NCBI RefSeq assembly: GCF_050410775.1
Contig: NZ_CP191229.1
DNA length: 64,000 nt
Direction: 5' to 3' (one strand)
Source of the DNA: Erwinia sp050410775
Lineage (GTDB): Bacteria; Pseudomonadota; Gammaproteobacteria; Enterobacterales; Enterobacteriaceae
The notes under the pieces were generated by a model. The model saw only the letters and a program-made list of their open reading frames with translations, searched no databases and was not told the origin of the DNA. Both the position numbers and the translations under genes were made by a program. Of the stretch, positions 34,475-44,155 are shown piece by piece. Positions within the stretch are counted from its first letter, which is position 1; each line of letters begins with the position of its first letter.

Positions 34475-34610
34475 CGCCCGTTATCCTTCATCTTTCGGGT
34501 TGCAGCTGTGTTAGCTGCCTTCCCTCACCCCAGTCACTTACCTGAGTAAGCTCCTGGGGATTCATTCAGTTGCTACTTTGCTGCAACCCGAAATCTAAAG
34601 AAGAGTATTA
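34475..34610. repeat. ERIC (intergenic repeat unit) between pyrG and eno
   Basis: About 135-bp imperfect palindrome with the core CTCACCCCAGTCACTTAC ... AAGCTCCTGGGGATTC, matching the conserved ERIC centre, and outer arms TTTCGGGTTGCAG / CTGCAACCCGAAA. It lies between the pyrG stop and the eno start, inside what must be a co-transcribed or leader region, so it can form a long hairpin in the eno mRNA leader. Confidence 0.88.
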
Positions 34611-34629
34611 AGCGCCGTTATGAAAATAC

Positions 34630-36267
34630 TTATTTTGCCAAACGCTTCTGGTACTCGCTGGCGGCTTTTACAAAGCCGGCAAACAGCGGGTGACCGTCTC
34701 GGGGCGTTGAGGTGAATTCCGGGTGGAACTGACACGCAACAAACCATGGGTGGTCAGGGATTTCAATAATCTCTACCAGCTGGTCATCCCCTGAGCGGCC
34801 TGCCACACGCAAACCAGCCGCTTCAATCTGCTTCAGCAGCATATTGTTGACTTCGTAACGGTGACGATGGCGCTCAACGATGGTGTCGGAGCCGTACATC
34901 TGATGGACCAGGCTGTCTTTGGTCAGCTGGCACTGCTGGCTGCCCAGACGCATGGTGCCGCCCAGATCGCTCTGTTCAGAACGTAGTTCAACATTGCCCT
35001 CTTCATCGCGCCATTCGGTGATCAGCGCCACCACCGGGTACTTACAGTCTGGCACAAATTCAGTAGAGTTTGCGCCTGGCATGCCGGCCACGTTACGGGC
35101 GAACTCCATCAGCGCTACCTGCATACCTAAACAGATGCCCAGATAAGGAATATTGTGCTCACGCGCGTAGCGGGCGGTCAGCAGTTTGCCTTCCACGCCC
35201 CGGTAGCCAAAGCCGCCCGGGATCAGGATAGCATCCAAATCTTTCAACATTTCGACACCGCGGCTTTCCACATCCTGCGAGTCGATCAGCTTGATGTTGA
35301 CGGTCACGCGGTTTTTCAGTCCACCATGCTTCAGCGCTTCGATCACCGACTTATAGGCATCCGGCAGCTCAACGTATTTGCCGACCATGCCGATAGTCAC
35401 TTCGCCGCCCGGATTGGCTTCTTCGTAGATCACCTGTTCCCATTCGGACAGGTTAGCTTCCGGCGCGTTCAGGCTGAAGCGCTTACAGATATAATCGTCG
35501 AGTCCCTGGGATTTTAACATACCAGGAATCTTATAAATGGAATCAACGTCTTTCAGCGAGATGACCGCTTTTTCCGGCACGTTGCAGAACAGCGCGATTT
35601 TCGCCCGTTCGTTGGCCGGTACGGCGCGGTCGGAACGGCAGATCAGCACGTCCGGCTGGATACCGATAGAGAGCAGCTCTTTCACCGAGTGCTGGGTCGG
35701 CTTGGTTTTCACTTCACCGGCCGCCGCCATATAAGGCACCAGCGTCAGGTGCATATACATGGTGTGTTCGCGGCCAACGTCTACGGCCATCTGGCGGATC
35801 GCTTCCAAAAACGGCAGGGATTCGATGTCGCCGACGGTACCGCCGATCTCAACCAGCACCACGTCGTGGCCTTCGCCGCCTGCGATGATGCGCTCTTTGA
35901 TCGCGTTAGTGATATGTGGAATAACCTGAATGGTGGCACCCAGGTAGTCGCCGCGGCGCTCTTTGCGCAGGACGTCTGAATAGATACGGCCAGTGGTGAA
36001 GTTGTTACGGCGGCTCATTTTGGTACGGATGAAGCGCTCGTAGTGGCCCAAATCCAGATCGGTTTCCGCGCCGTCATCGGTGACGAACACTTCGCCGTGC
36101 TGAGTGGGGCTCATGGTGCCCGGATCCACGTTGATATACGGGTCCAGCTTCATGATGGTCACATTCAGACCACGTGCTTCAAGAATGGCGGCCAGGGAGG
36201 CTGCGGCAATGCCTTTACCCAGAGAGGATACGACCCCGCCGGTCACAAAAATATAGTTCGTTGTCAT
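34630..36267 (-). CDS. pyrG: CTP synthase
   Basis: Makes CTP from UTP, ATP and glutamine. 545 residues as in E. coli. N-terminal synthase domain begins MTTNYIFVTGGVVSSLGKGIAAASL; C-terminal class I glutamine amidotransferase domain has GICLGMQ with the nucleophile cysteine and CQFHPEFTS with the His/Glu pair. Upstream of eno on the same strand, with an ERIC element between them. Confidence 0.98.
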   Translation of the reverse strand: MTTNYIFVTGGVVSSLGKGIAAASLAAILEARGLNVTIMKLDPYINVDPGTMSPTQHGEVFVTDDGAETDLDLGHYERFIRTKMSRRNNFTTGRIYSDVLRKERRGDYLGATIQVIPHITNAIKERIIAGGEGHDVVLVEIGGTVGDIESLPFLEAIRQMAVDVGREHTMYMHLTLVPYMAAAGEVKTKPTQHSVKELLSIGIQPDVLICRSDRAVPANERAKIALFCNVPEKAVISLKDVDSIYKIPGMLKSQGLDDYICKRFSLNAPEANLSEWEQVIYEEANPGGEVTIGMVGKYVELPDAYKSVIEALKHGGLKNRVTVNIKLIDSQDVESRGVEMLKDLDAILIPGGFGYRGVEGKLLTARYAREHNIPYLGICLGMQVALMEFARNVAGMPGANSTEFVPDCKYPVVALITEWRDEEGNVELRSEQSDLGGTMRLGSQQCQLTKDSLVHQMYGSDTIVERHRHRYEVNNMLLKQIEAAGLRVAGRSGDDQLVEIIEIPDHPWFVACQFHPEFTSTPRDGHPLFAGFVKAASEYQKRLAK

Positions 36268-36547
36268 GCTGAACCTGAGAAAGTAGGTTTAAAGACGATG
36301 GAATAACCAGGACGGGAAAACAGTATACGGGAATCCCCTCCGTGCCACAATTAATCGTTTCTGGTTCTGCGCCTTCCATCGCACTGACCGCCCAGAGCCT
36401 ACCGGAATCTGGCGGCTATGAGGTTGATGCACGTCACATTTTTGTTGAATCGAGTCAGCTTTTTATTCTTGTGCTGCGCATTATACGCGCTGGTTGCAGG
36501 CCACAGGCGGCAATTGTCAGCACTAAACTTGCCCGCTGCCGGACGGT
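36268..36547. other. pyrG upstream region
   Basis: 280 bp with no gene. It should contain the pyrG promoter; no known operator (PurR, ArgR, Pho, FNR) was seen. The AT-rich part at about 36430-36480 could hold the -10 region. Confidence 0.5.
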
Positions 36548-36592
36548 AAAAAAGCGGCGGATTATCAGATCTTCTTACGCCGATAATCCGCC
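36548..36592 (-). terminator. mazG terminator
   Basis: Perfect 11-bp stem GGCGGATTATC / GATAATCCGCC (36556-36592) with a 15-nt loop, followed on the minus strand by a T-run (36548-36553). About 40 nt after the mazG stop. Confidence 0.85.
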
Positions 36593-36633
36593 AGGTGCGC
36601 AACGGATAGCCCGCCGCCTGCGCATAGCGCCGA

Positions 36634-37425
36634 TCAGTTGCCCTTCTCTTCCGATTTAACCTGCTGCCAGGCCTCTTCCATCTGTTCGAGGGTCGCCTGC
36701 TTCATCTCCAGTCCCTGCGCGGCGATAATCCGCTCAACTTCGCGGAAACGGCGCTCAAACTTATCGTTGGCTTTTTGTAACGCTGTTTCAGCCTTGCTGC
36801 CAAGATGACGTGAAAGGTTAACCGTCGCGAACAGCAGATCGCCGATCTCTTCCTCCAGCTTGTGCGGATCGATAACCGCCTGCTGCGCTTCGTGCATCAC
36901 CTCGTCAATTTCCTCGTGCACTTTGTCCAGCACCGGGCCGAGGGTAGTCCAGTCAAAACCGACATTACTGCACCGCTTCTGGATTTTATGGGCGCGCATC
37001 AGCGCGGGAAGCGCCCGTGGGATATCATCCAGCGCGGAGTGCTGATCTTTTTCCGCCCGTTCGCTGCGCTTAATCTGCTCCCAGTTCACCAGCACTTCAG
37101 CGCTGTCGCTGACCGTCGCATCGCCAAAAATATGGGGATGACGGCGTTCAAGTTTGTCGCTGATGGTGTGGCAGATATCGTCAAAATTAAAGCGTCCTTC
37201 TTCATTCGCCATCTGCGCATAAAACACCACCTGAAAGAGCAGATCGCCAAGCTCACCGCGCAGATCGTCGAAATCCTCACGGCTGATGGCATCCAGTACT
37301 TCATAGGTTTCCTCAAGGGTGTAGGGCGCAATGGAGGCGAAGGTCTGTTCGCGATCCCACGGACAGCCCCGCTGCGGATCGCGCAGGGTGGTCATAATGC
37401 CCAGCAGGCGATCGAGTGCGTTCAT
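36634..37425 (-). CDS. mazG: Nucleoside triphosphate pyrophosphohydrolase MazG
   Basis: Hydrolyses NTPs to NMP and pyrophosphate; can lower cellular ppGpp. 263 residues with two MazG domains: GCPWDREQTF ... EETYEVLDAI ... GELGDLLFQVVFY, and the C-terminal EEIDEV ... EEEIGDLLFATVNLSRHLG. The ATG at 37425 (MNALDRLLGIM) gives the E. coli length and has GGAAA in front; the frame is open 17 codons further. In E. coli mazEF lies between relA and mazG; here that toxin-antitoxin pair is missing. Confidence 0.96.
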   Translation of the reverse strand: MNALDRLLGIMTTLRDPQRGCPWDREQTFASIAPYTLEETYEVLDAISREDFDDLRGELGDLLFQVVFYAQMANEEGRFNFDDICHTISDKLERRHPHIFGDATVSDSAEVLVNWEQIKRSERAEKDQHSALDDIPRALPALMRAHKIQKRCSNVGFDWTTLGPVLDKVHEEIDEVMHEAQQAVIDPHKLEEEIGDLLFATVNLSRHLGSKAETALQKANDKFERRFREVERIIAAQGLEMKQATLEQMEEAWQQVKSEEKGN

Positions 37426-37588
37426 AGCGTTTTCCATTTTTTGAGTCATAAGTGCGAAGAGGTAAATATACGGCAAGGAAATAAGTCATTCATTGCCGGA
37501 GTAGAGGTGAGTTTCGGCACAAGGATTGGGTCATCAGCAGGCAACGTCGTGGCGTTACTGGCGCAGTCAATTTGTGGTCGGTCAGCGC

Positions 37589-37640
37589 GCAATCCCCCGG
37601 GCGCATACTTGAGTATGTGACCAGGGGTGAGCACAGCCCG
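37589..37640. repeat. Diverged ERIC-like core between mazG and relA
   Basis: AATCCCCCGGGCGCATAC-TTGA-GTATGTGACCAGGGG and the following TGAGC share the layout of the ERIC core (AATCCCCAGGAGCTTAC ... GTAAGTGACTGGGGTGAGC) but with several changes. It is probably part of a longer diverged copy reaching to about 37490 and 37676. Assignment to the ERIC family is an inference. Confidence 0.5.
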
Positions 37641-37676
37641 AACGCAAAGTGACAAGCAAAGTAGCCACTCCATGGA

Positions 37677-39905
37677 TCAATGCAATCTTTTAGCATCAAT
37701 GATATCGGGCACCTGATTCAATCGCGCCAGCACGCGGCCCAGCACCTGATGATTATAGATTTCAATGTCCATATCAATCGTGGCCAGCTGCTTTTTGGTC
37801 TCGCTGCGGCTGGAAACCCCCAGCACATTCACCTTTTCATTGGCGAGGATGGTGGTGATATCCCGTAGCAGCCCACTGCGATCGTTGGCCGTCACGCGCA
37901 CCACCAGCGAATAGCCACTGGAGTAGCTCTCACCCCAGACGGCGTCGACGATGCGCTCCGGCGCATGGGAGATCAGTTCGCTGAGCTGATCGCAGTCGGC
38001 CCGGTGAATGGAGATCCCCCGGCCCTGAGTGATAAAACCGACGATGTTGTCGCCGGGGATCGGCTGGCAGCAGCGGGCAATATGGTGCATCAGGTTGCCC
38101 ACGCCCTCCACCACCACACGACCACTCTCTTTACTGCGCGGGGCGGCGGATTTCTGGGTAAGCTGGCGCAGCGCCTCGCGATCTTCCTCTTCCGCGCTGG
38201 GCTTGTTCAGCTTCGACTGCAGGAAATTAATCATCTGATTAAGACGAATATCCCCACCGCCAATCGCCGCCAGCAGTTCGTCGAGCGAGTTGACGTTATA
38301 GCGGGGCAGCAGCAGCTTTTCCGCCTCTTTCAGGCTGATATCCAGCTGGTCCAGCTCGCTGTCGAGGATCTGCCTGCCGGCCACAATATTTTTGTCGCGG
38401 TCCTGCTTGCGGAACCAGGCGTGGATTTTTGAGCGTCCGCGGCTGGTGGTGACGTAGCCGAGATTGGGGTTGAGCCAGTCGCGGCTCGGGTTAGGCTGCT
38501 TCTGGGTGATGATATCGATCTGATCGCCCATCTGAAGCTGATAGGTAAAGGGCACAATGCGGCCGCCAACCTTGGCGCCAATGCAGCGGTGACCGATATC
38601 GCTGTGAATATGGTAAGCGAAGTCGAGCGGCGTTGAGCCGGCGGGCAGGTCAACCACGTCGCCTTTCGGCGTAAACACGTAGACGCGATCGTCAAAGACC
38701 TGGCTGCGCACCTCATCCAGCATTTCGCCAGAGTCGGCCATCTCTTCCTGCCAGGCGATCAATTTACGCAGCCAGGCGATGCGCTCTTCGTGACCCGAGG
38801 CGCCGCGGGCGCTGCCGCTGGTATTGCCCTCTTTGTATTTCCAGTGCGCGGCCACGCCCAGCTCTGCATCTTCATGCATCTGGCGGGTACGGATCTGGAT
38901 CTCAACGGTTTTCCCAGCCGGGCCAAGCACCACGGTGTGAATCGACTGATAGCCGTTCGGCTTTGGATTCGCCACGTAGTCATCAAATTCGCTGGGCAGA
39001 TGGCGGTAGAGCGTATGAACGGTGCCGAGCGCGCCGTAACAGTCCTGGAGCCGTTCGGCCACAATACGTACCGCCCGCACGTCAAAAAGCTCATCAAACG
39101 ACAGCGCTTTTTTCTGCATTTTGCGCCAGATGCTGTAGATATGTTTGGGCCGGCCATAAACTTCCGCCTTCACGCCCTCTTTCGCCATCTCGGTGCGCAA
39201 TGACTGAACGAAGGTATCAATGTACTCTTCGCGATCGATACGGCGCTCATGCAGCAGTTTGGCAATGCGCTTGTATTCATCGGGGTGCAAATAGCGAAAG
39301 CAGAAGTCTTCCAGCTCCCACTTAAGCTGGCCAATCCCGAGCCGGTTCGCCAGCGGCGCGTAGATATTGGTACATTCCTTTGCCGCCAGCACGCGCTCAT
39401 CTTCCGGCGCATCTTTCACTTCACGCAGGTGGGCGATGCGTTCAGCCAGCTTGATGACCACGCAGCGGAAATCTTCCACCATCGCCAGCAGCATACGCCT
39501 GACGTTATCGACCTGCTCGGAGGCCATAGAATCATTATGAGTGGCTTTCAGTTGCCGGATGGCGTCCATATCGCGTACGCCGTGAACCAGCGAGACGATA
39601 GCGCTGCCGAAGTTCTCTTCCAGCACCGCTTCCGAGGTGACGCCCGCGTCGGCGAGGGGGAAAATCAGCGCCGCGCGCAGGCTTTCGCTGTCCATGCTGA
39701 GCATGGAGAGGATTTCGACCATCTCCACGCCGCGCCACAGCAGCAGTGCGGCGTCAGGATGGTGCTGCGTCGCCGCTTCACAGTAGCGCCAGGTGTCGGC
39801 CAGTCGTTCACATGACTGCGGGTTTGAGATCCCCAAACTGCTGATCCATTGGTCGAGCGCAAACTCGCCAGCCGTATTCATATGTGCACTTCTTACCGCA
39901 ACCAT
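37677..39905 (-). CDS. relA: GTP pyrophosphokinase RelA, (p)ppGpp synthetase I
   Basis: Makes pppGpp on ribosomes with uncharged tRNA in the A site (stringent response). 742 residues, against 744 in E. coli. Domains in order: inactive HD hydrolase, synthetase (YGRPKHIYSIWRKMQKK, ANPKPNGYQSIHTVV), TGS (VYVFTPKGDVVDLPAGSTPLDFAYHIHS), helical and zinc-finger part (HIARCCQPIPGD) and C-terminal ACT/RRM (TANDRSGLLRDITTILA). Ends RLH, two residues shorter than in E. coli. Downstream of rlmD. Confidence 0.98.
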   Translation of the reverse strand: MVAVRSAHMNTAGEFALDQWISSLGISNPQSCERLADTWRYCEAATQHHPDAALLLWRGVEMVEILSMLSMDSESLRAALIFPLADAGVTSEAVLEENFGSAIVSLVHGVRDMDAIRQLKATHNDSMASEQVDNVRRMLLAMVEDFRCVVIKLAERIAHLREVKDAPEDERVLAAKECTNIYAPLANRLGIGQLKWELEDFCFRYLHPDEYKRIAKLLHERRIDREEYIDTFVQSLRTEMAKEGVKAEVYGRPKHIYSIWRKMQKKALSFDELFDVRAVRIVAERLQDCYGALGTVHTLYRHLPSEFDDYVANPKPNGYQSIHTVVLGPAGKTVEIQIRTRQMHEDAELGVAAHWKYKEGNTSGSARGASGHEERIAWLRKLIAWQEEMADSGEMLDEVRSQVFDDRVYVFTPKGDVVDLPAGSTPLDFAYHIHSDIGHRCIGAKVGGRIVPFTYQLQMGDQIDIITQKQPNPSRDWLNPNLGYVTTSRGRSKIHAWFRKQDRDKNIVAGRQILDSELDQLDISLKEAEKLLLPRYNVNSLDELLAAIGGGDIRLNQMINFLQSKLNKPSAEEEDREALRQLTQKSAAPRSKESGRVVVEGVGNLMHHIARCCQPIPGDNIVGFITQGRGISIHRADCDQLSELISHAPERIVDAVWGESYSSGYSLVVRVTANDRSGLLRDITTILANEKVNVLGVSSRSETKKQLATIDMDIEIYNHQVLGRVLARLNQVPDIIDAKRLH

Positions 39906-39938
39906 AACCTCTCCTGGCCTGGCTCCCGCAACGGGGAA

Positions 39939-41255
39939 CTATATTTGGCTAAACAGCACCATGGACTCCACATGCCCGGTATGAGGAAACATATCAAGCA
40001 GCGCGGACCTTTCCAACCGGTAGCCGGATGACAGAAGTTTCTGCGCATCCCGGGCAAGTGTAGTGGGATTACAGGAAACGTAGACCACGCGTTCCGGCGC
40101 AAGTTTACTGATATGCGCCATAACGCCCGCCGCTCCCGCCCGTGCCGGATCCAGTAATACCTTATTAAACCCTTCTGCGGCCCATGGCTGAAGGGTGACA
40201 TCCTCTTCCAGATTGGCCTGAAAAAAGGCCACATTATTAAGATTATTCTGCGCAGCATTATACGCACCCTTTTCCGCTAATGCTGTAACGCCCTCCACAC
40301 CTGTGACGCTTTTAACGCATTTTCCTGCCGGCAGCGTAAAGTTCCCCATTCCGCAAAACAGATCGAGTACCCGATCGGACGGCTGGAGATCGAGCCAGCT
40401 TAGCGCCGTGCTGACCATTTGCTGATTCAGCGCCGCGTTTACCTGAATAAAATCACGCGGGCTGAAGGCGAGCCTCAGGCCCTCAATCCCGTAGTAAGGC
40501 GCCTCGCCGCTTACCTGCACCAGGGTGTCACTGTCCGGCGCCAGATACAAGGCGACCTGGTGCTTATGCGAAAAGCGTTCCAGTTCTTGCCGATCGCTGG
40601 CGCTTAAGGGGTCAAGATGGCGTAAAACCAGCAGCGGGCCGTTATCCGCCTGCACCAGCTCAAGGTGACCGAGTCGCCGGACCGCCTGCAGGCGGCTCAG
40701 CATCTGGTGCAGCGGCTGAATAAGCGCATTCAATTCGGGCACCAGAATGGGGCACTCGGTCAGGGTGACCAGATCGTTACTGCCCGCCTGGCGAAAGCCC
40801 ATTTGCAGCGTCTGGCTACGCAGATGATAGCTCAGGCCCAGTCGGGCACGGCGCCGGTAGCCATAAGGCTCACCCGCAATAATTGTGTCAATAGTGACCG
40901 GCTGTCCGGTCTCCTGCGTCAGCAGTCGCGCCAGCGCCTTCGCTTTGCTCTGCTGCTGTAATGCAGGCGAGACGTGCTGCTGCTGGCAGCCGCCGCACTG
41001 ATAAAAATGTACGCACCGGGGCTGCACGCGCTCAGGGCTGGCGGTGAGGATGCGCTTCGCCTTGCCGCGGGCGTAACCGCGTTTCTCTTCGGTAATCTCT
41101 ACCTCTGCCTGCTCGCCGGGCAGCGCGCCGCTGACAAAAAGGGCTTTGCCGTTATGCCGGGCAACGCCCTGCCCCAGCCCGTCGAGGTCATTTATCGTCA
41201 CCATCACCTTCTGACGGGTCGTCACGCGCCGTTTTGCAGAGTAGAATTGCGCCAT
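39939..41255 (-). CDS. rlmD: 23S rRNA (uracil(1939)-C(5))-methyltransferase
   Basis: Methylates U1939 of 23S rRNA with S-adenosylmethionine. 438 residues. N-terminal TRAM domain (VTINDLDGLGQGVARHNGKALF), iron-sulfur cysteines in CVHFYQCGGCQQQH, SAM motif LDLFCGMGNFTLP, and catalytic cysteine in VSCNPTTLARD. Precedes relA on the same strand and is divergent from barA. Confidence 0.96.
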   Translation of the reverse strand: MAQFYSAKRRVTTRQKVMVTINDLDGLGQGVARHNGKALFVSGALPGEQAEVEITEEKRGYARGKAKRILTASPERVQPRCVHFYQCGGCQQQHVSPALQQQSKAKALARLLTQETGQPVTIDTIIAGEPYGYRRRARLGLSYHLRSQTLQMGFRQAGSNDLVTLTECPILVPELNALIQPLHQMLSRLQAVRRLGHLELVQADNGPLLVLRHLDPLSASDRQELERFSHKHQVALYLAPDSDTLVQVSGEAPYYGIEGLRLAFSPRDFIQVNAALNQQMVSTALSWLDLQPSDRVLDLFCGMGNFTLPAGKCVKSVTGVEGVTALAEKGAYNAAQNNLNNVAFFQANLEEDVTLQPWAAEGFNKVLLDPARAGAAGVMAHISKLAPERVVYVSCNPTTLARDAQKLLSSGYRLERSALLDMFPHTGHVESMVLFSQI

Positions 41256-41367
41256 TATTCAGTTTCCGAAAGTAGTTAGCGAAAAAGCGTCCGTAGCCTA
41301 CACCAGCAGCTGGATTAATTCGACCCGCGTAACGCGCCGCCGGTTGCCTACCCGTTTCAGGAAGAAT

Positions 41368-44100
41368 ATGACCAAATATAGCCTGCGGGCCCGCATGATG
41401 ATTTTGATTCTGGCGCCGACGCTGATGATTGGACTGCTGCTGAGCACCTTTTTTGTGGTGCATCGCTTCAACGAGCTACAGCGCCAGCTGGTGGATGCCG
41501 GCGTCAATATTATCGAGCCGCTGGCCGTTGCCAGCGAATACGGCATGACCTTTAACAACCGCGAATCGGTTCGTCAGTTAGTCAGTCTGCTGCACCGGCG
41601 CCACTCTGATATCGTGCGGGCGATTACCGTATTTGATGCGCAGAATCAGCTCTTTGTGACCTCCAATTACCATATTAATTCGGCAAGCCTTCGCCTGCCG
41701 GACGGCGCAAAGCTGCCTGACAGTTTTACCTCTCAACGAAAAGGTAATTCAGTGATCCTGCGTACGCCGATCGTGTCTGAAAGCTATTACGCGGATCAAA
41801 CGCCGCCGAACAATGCTGAGCCCAGCGGCAACACCCTGGGCTATATTGCGATTGAGCTGGACCTTCAGTCGGTCAGGCTGCAACAGTATAAAGAGGTGTT
41901 TATCTCCACCCTTCTGCTGCTGTTCTGCCTCTGTATTGCCATGCTGTTCGCTTACCGCCTGATGCGCGATGTGACTGGCCCGATCCGCGACATGGTCAGC
42001 ACCGTTGACCGTATCCGCCGGGGCCAGCTGGACAGCCGCGTCTCCGGACATATGCTCGGCGAGCTGGATATGCTGAAAAACGGCATCAACTCGATGGCGA
42101 TGTCGCTGACCGCTTATCATGAAGAGATGCAGCAGAACATCGATCAGGCGACCTCCGACCTGCGTGAAACGCTGGAACAGATGGAGATCCAGAACGTCGA
42201 GCTGGATCTGGCGAAAAAGCGCGCCCAGGAAGCTGCCCGCATCAAGTCTGAATTCCTGGCTAATATGTCGCATGAGCTGCGCACGCCGCTGAACGGCGTC
42301 ATCGGCTTTACCCGTCAAACGCTGAAAACCTCGCTGAATATTACCCAGCGCGATTACCTGCATACCATTGAGCGGTCGGCGAATAACCTGTTAAGCATCA
42401 TTAATGACGTGCTGGATTTCTCCAAGCTGGAAGCGGGCAAGCTGGTGCTGGAAACCATTCCGTTCCCGCTGCGGGCCACGCTTGATGAGGTGGTGGTGCT
42501 GCTGGCTCAGTCAGCCCATGAAAAAGGGCTGGAGCTGACGCTGAGCATTCAGCATGACGTCCCGGATAACGCCATAGGCGATCCCCTGCGCATTCAGCAA
42601 ATTGTGGTTAACCTTTTGGGCAACGCCATTAAGTTCACCGAGCGCGGCAATATTGATATTCGCGTTGAGAAACGGTCGCAGAGCAATAACCGGGTCGATC
42701 TGGAAGTGCAGATCCACGATACCGGTATCGGCATTTCAGAAAAGCAGCAGTCTCAGCTGTTTCAGGCCTTTCGTCAGGCTGACGCCAGCATCTCGCGCCG
42801 TCACGGCGGTACCGGTCTCGGTCTGGTTATTACCCAGAAGCTGGTCAATGAGATGGGCGGGGAAATCTCGTTCCACAGCCGTCTGAACCATGGCTCGACG
42901 TTCTGGTTCCACGTCAATCTGGCGCTGAACCCGAATGCGGCCAGCGATCCGCGGGCCACGGACTGTCTGCTGGGCAAACGGCTGGCCTATGTGGAAGCCA
43001 ACGAAAACGCGGCCAAAGCGACGCTGGATATGCTGGGCGCCACGCAGATGACGGTCAGCTACAGCAGCACCCTCGACGGTCTCCCCGAGGCGCATTACGA
43101 TGCGCTACTGATGGGCCTGCCCGTGACGCGGCAGCAGGAGAAAGAGATGCCGAATGAGCAGCTGTTGCCGGCCCTCCATCGCGCCGATAATGTGATTATG
43201 GCGCTGCCCTGCCAGATGCAGGTTTATGCGGAAGAACTTAAGGCGCGCGGCGTAAGCGCCTGCCTGATTAAACCCGTTTCACTGACCCGCCTGCTGCCGG
43301 TCCTGATCGATCATCATACCCGCGAAGGCGAATATCTTCCCCGCCGTCAGCGGCTGCCGCTCAGGGTAATGGCGGTGGATGATAACCCGGCCAACCTGAA
43401 GCTGATCGGCGCGCTGCTGGAAGAGCAGGTGGAAACCATCATCTTGTGCGACAGCGGCGAGGCGGCCATTCAGCAGGCAAAAAACCATCAGCTGGATATC
43501 ATCCTGATGGATATTCAGATGCCGGAAATCGATGGTATTCGCGCCAGTGAGATTATCCGCGAATATCCGCAACACGCCTCCACGCCGATCATCGCCGTCA
43601 CCGCTCATGCGCTGGACGGCGAGCGGGAACAGCTGATTAAAGCGGGCATGAACGACTATCTTGCCAAGCCGATCGACGAAGTGAAGCTGGGCCAACTGCT
43701 GGCGTGTTATACGCCGGGCATCAGCCGGGCGGTGACAAAAATCCCCGGGCTCTCCCCTTCGCTTGACTGGCAGCTTGCGCTCCGTCAGGCAGCTAACAAG
43801 CCCGATCTGGCCCGCGATCTGCTACAAATGCTGGTGGACTTTCTGCCGGAGGTCACCCGGCTGGTGGAGAGATTTATGGCCGAAGATAATCTGCCGGAAC
43901 TGCGTGATATTATTCACAAGCTCCACGGTAGCGCCAGCTATAGCGGCGTTCCGCGGCTGAAGCAGCTCTGCCAGCAGCTTGATAAAAGCCTGCGCGCCCA
44001 CAGCAGCATTGCTGACGTCGAGCCGGAACTGTTTGAGCTGCTTGATGAGATGGAAAACGTGGCGAGGCTGGCGAAAGAGAAACTGACGCAGCCGCGGTAG
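41368..44100 (+). CDS. barA: Hybrid sensor histidine kinase BarA
   Basis: Inner-membrane tripartite sensor that responds to short-chain carboxylates and phosphorylates UvrY, which activates csrB/csrC. 910 residues. Two membrane helices (residues about 10-31 and 176-197) around a periplasmic domain; HAMP; histidine kinase with His302 in ANMSHELRTPLNGV; N and G boxes (NLLGNAIKF, DTGIGIS, GGTGLGL); receiver with Asp715 in ILMDIQMPE; C-terminal HPt with His853 in IHKLHGSASYSG. All three phospho-sites are present. The ATG at 41368 (MTKYSLRARMM) has AGGA in front; the frame begins 8 codons earlier. Its output RNA gene csrB lies at 54.9-55.3 kb. Confidence 0.97.
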   Translation: MTKYSLRARMMILILAPTLMIGLLLSTFFVVHRFNELQRQLVDAGVNIIEPLAVASEYGMTFNNRESVRQLVSLLHRRHSDIVRAITVFDAQNQLFVTSNYHINSASLRLPDGAKLPDSFTSQRKGNSVILRTPIVSESYYADQTPPNNAEPSGNTLGYIAIELDLQSVRLQQYKEVFISTLLLLFCLCIAMLFAYRLMRDVTGPIRDMVSTVDRIRRGQLDSRVSGHMLGELDMLKNGINSMAMSLTAYHEEMQQNIDQATSDLRETLEQMEIQNVELDLAKKRAQEAARIKSEFLANMSHELRTPLNGVIGFTRQTLKTSLNITQRDYLHTIERSANNLLSIINDVLDFSKLEAGKLVLETIPFPLRATLDEVVVLLAQSAHEKGLELTLSIQHDVPDNAIGDPLRIQQIVVNLLGNAIKFTERGNIDIRVEKRSQSNNRVDLEVQIHDTGIGISEKQQSQLFQAFRQADASISRRHGGTGLGLVITQKLVNEMGGEISFHSRLNHGSTFWFHVNLALNPNAASDPRATDCLLGKRLAYVEANENAAKATLDMLGATQMTVSYSSTLDGLPEAHYDALLMGLPVTRQQEKEMPNEQLLPALHRADNVIMALPCQMQVYAEELKARGVSACLIKPVSLTRLLPVLIDHHTREGEYLPRRQRLPLRVMAVDDNPANLKLIGALLEEQVETIILCDSGEAAIQQAKNHQLDIILMDIQMPEIDGIRASEIIREYPQHASTPIIAVTAHALDGEREQLIKAGMNDYLAKPIDEVKLGQLLACYTPGISRAVTKIPGLSPSLDWQLALRQAANKPDLARDLLQMLVDFLPEVTRLVERFMAEDNLPELRDIIHKLHGSASYSGVPRLKQLCQQLDKSLRAHSSIADVEPELFELLDEMENVARLAKEKLTQPR

Positions 44101-44117
44101 AAAGCGCCTCATCCCAG

Positions 44118-44150
44118 AAAAAAAGGCTCCAGCCTGATACGGCGGGAGCC
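44118..44150 (-). terminator. garK terminator
   Basis: On the minus strand AGGCTCC ... GGAGCCT (7-bp stem, 14-nt loop) is followed by a T-run (44118-44124). It also sits just after barA, but lacks a T-run on that strand. Confidence 0.75.
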
Positions 44151-44155
44151 TGGTT

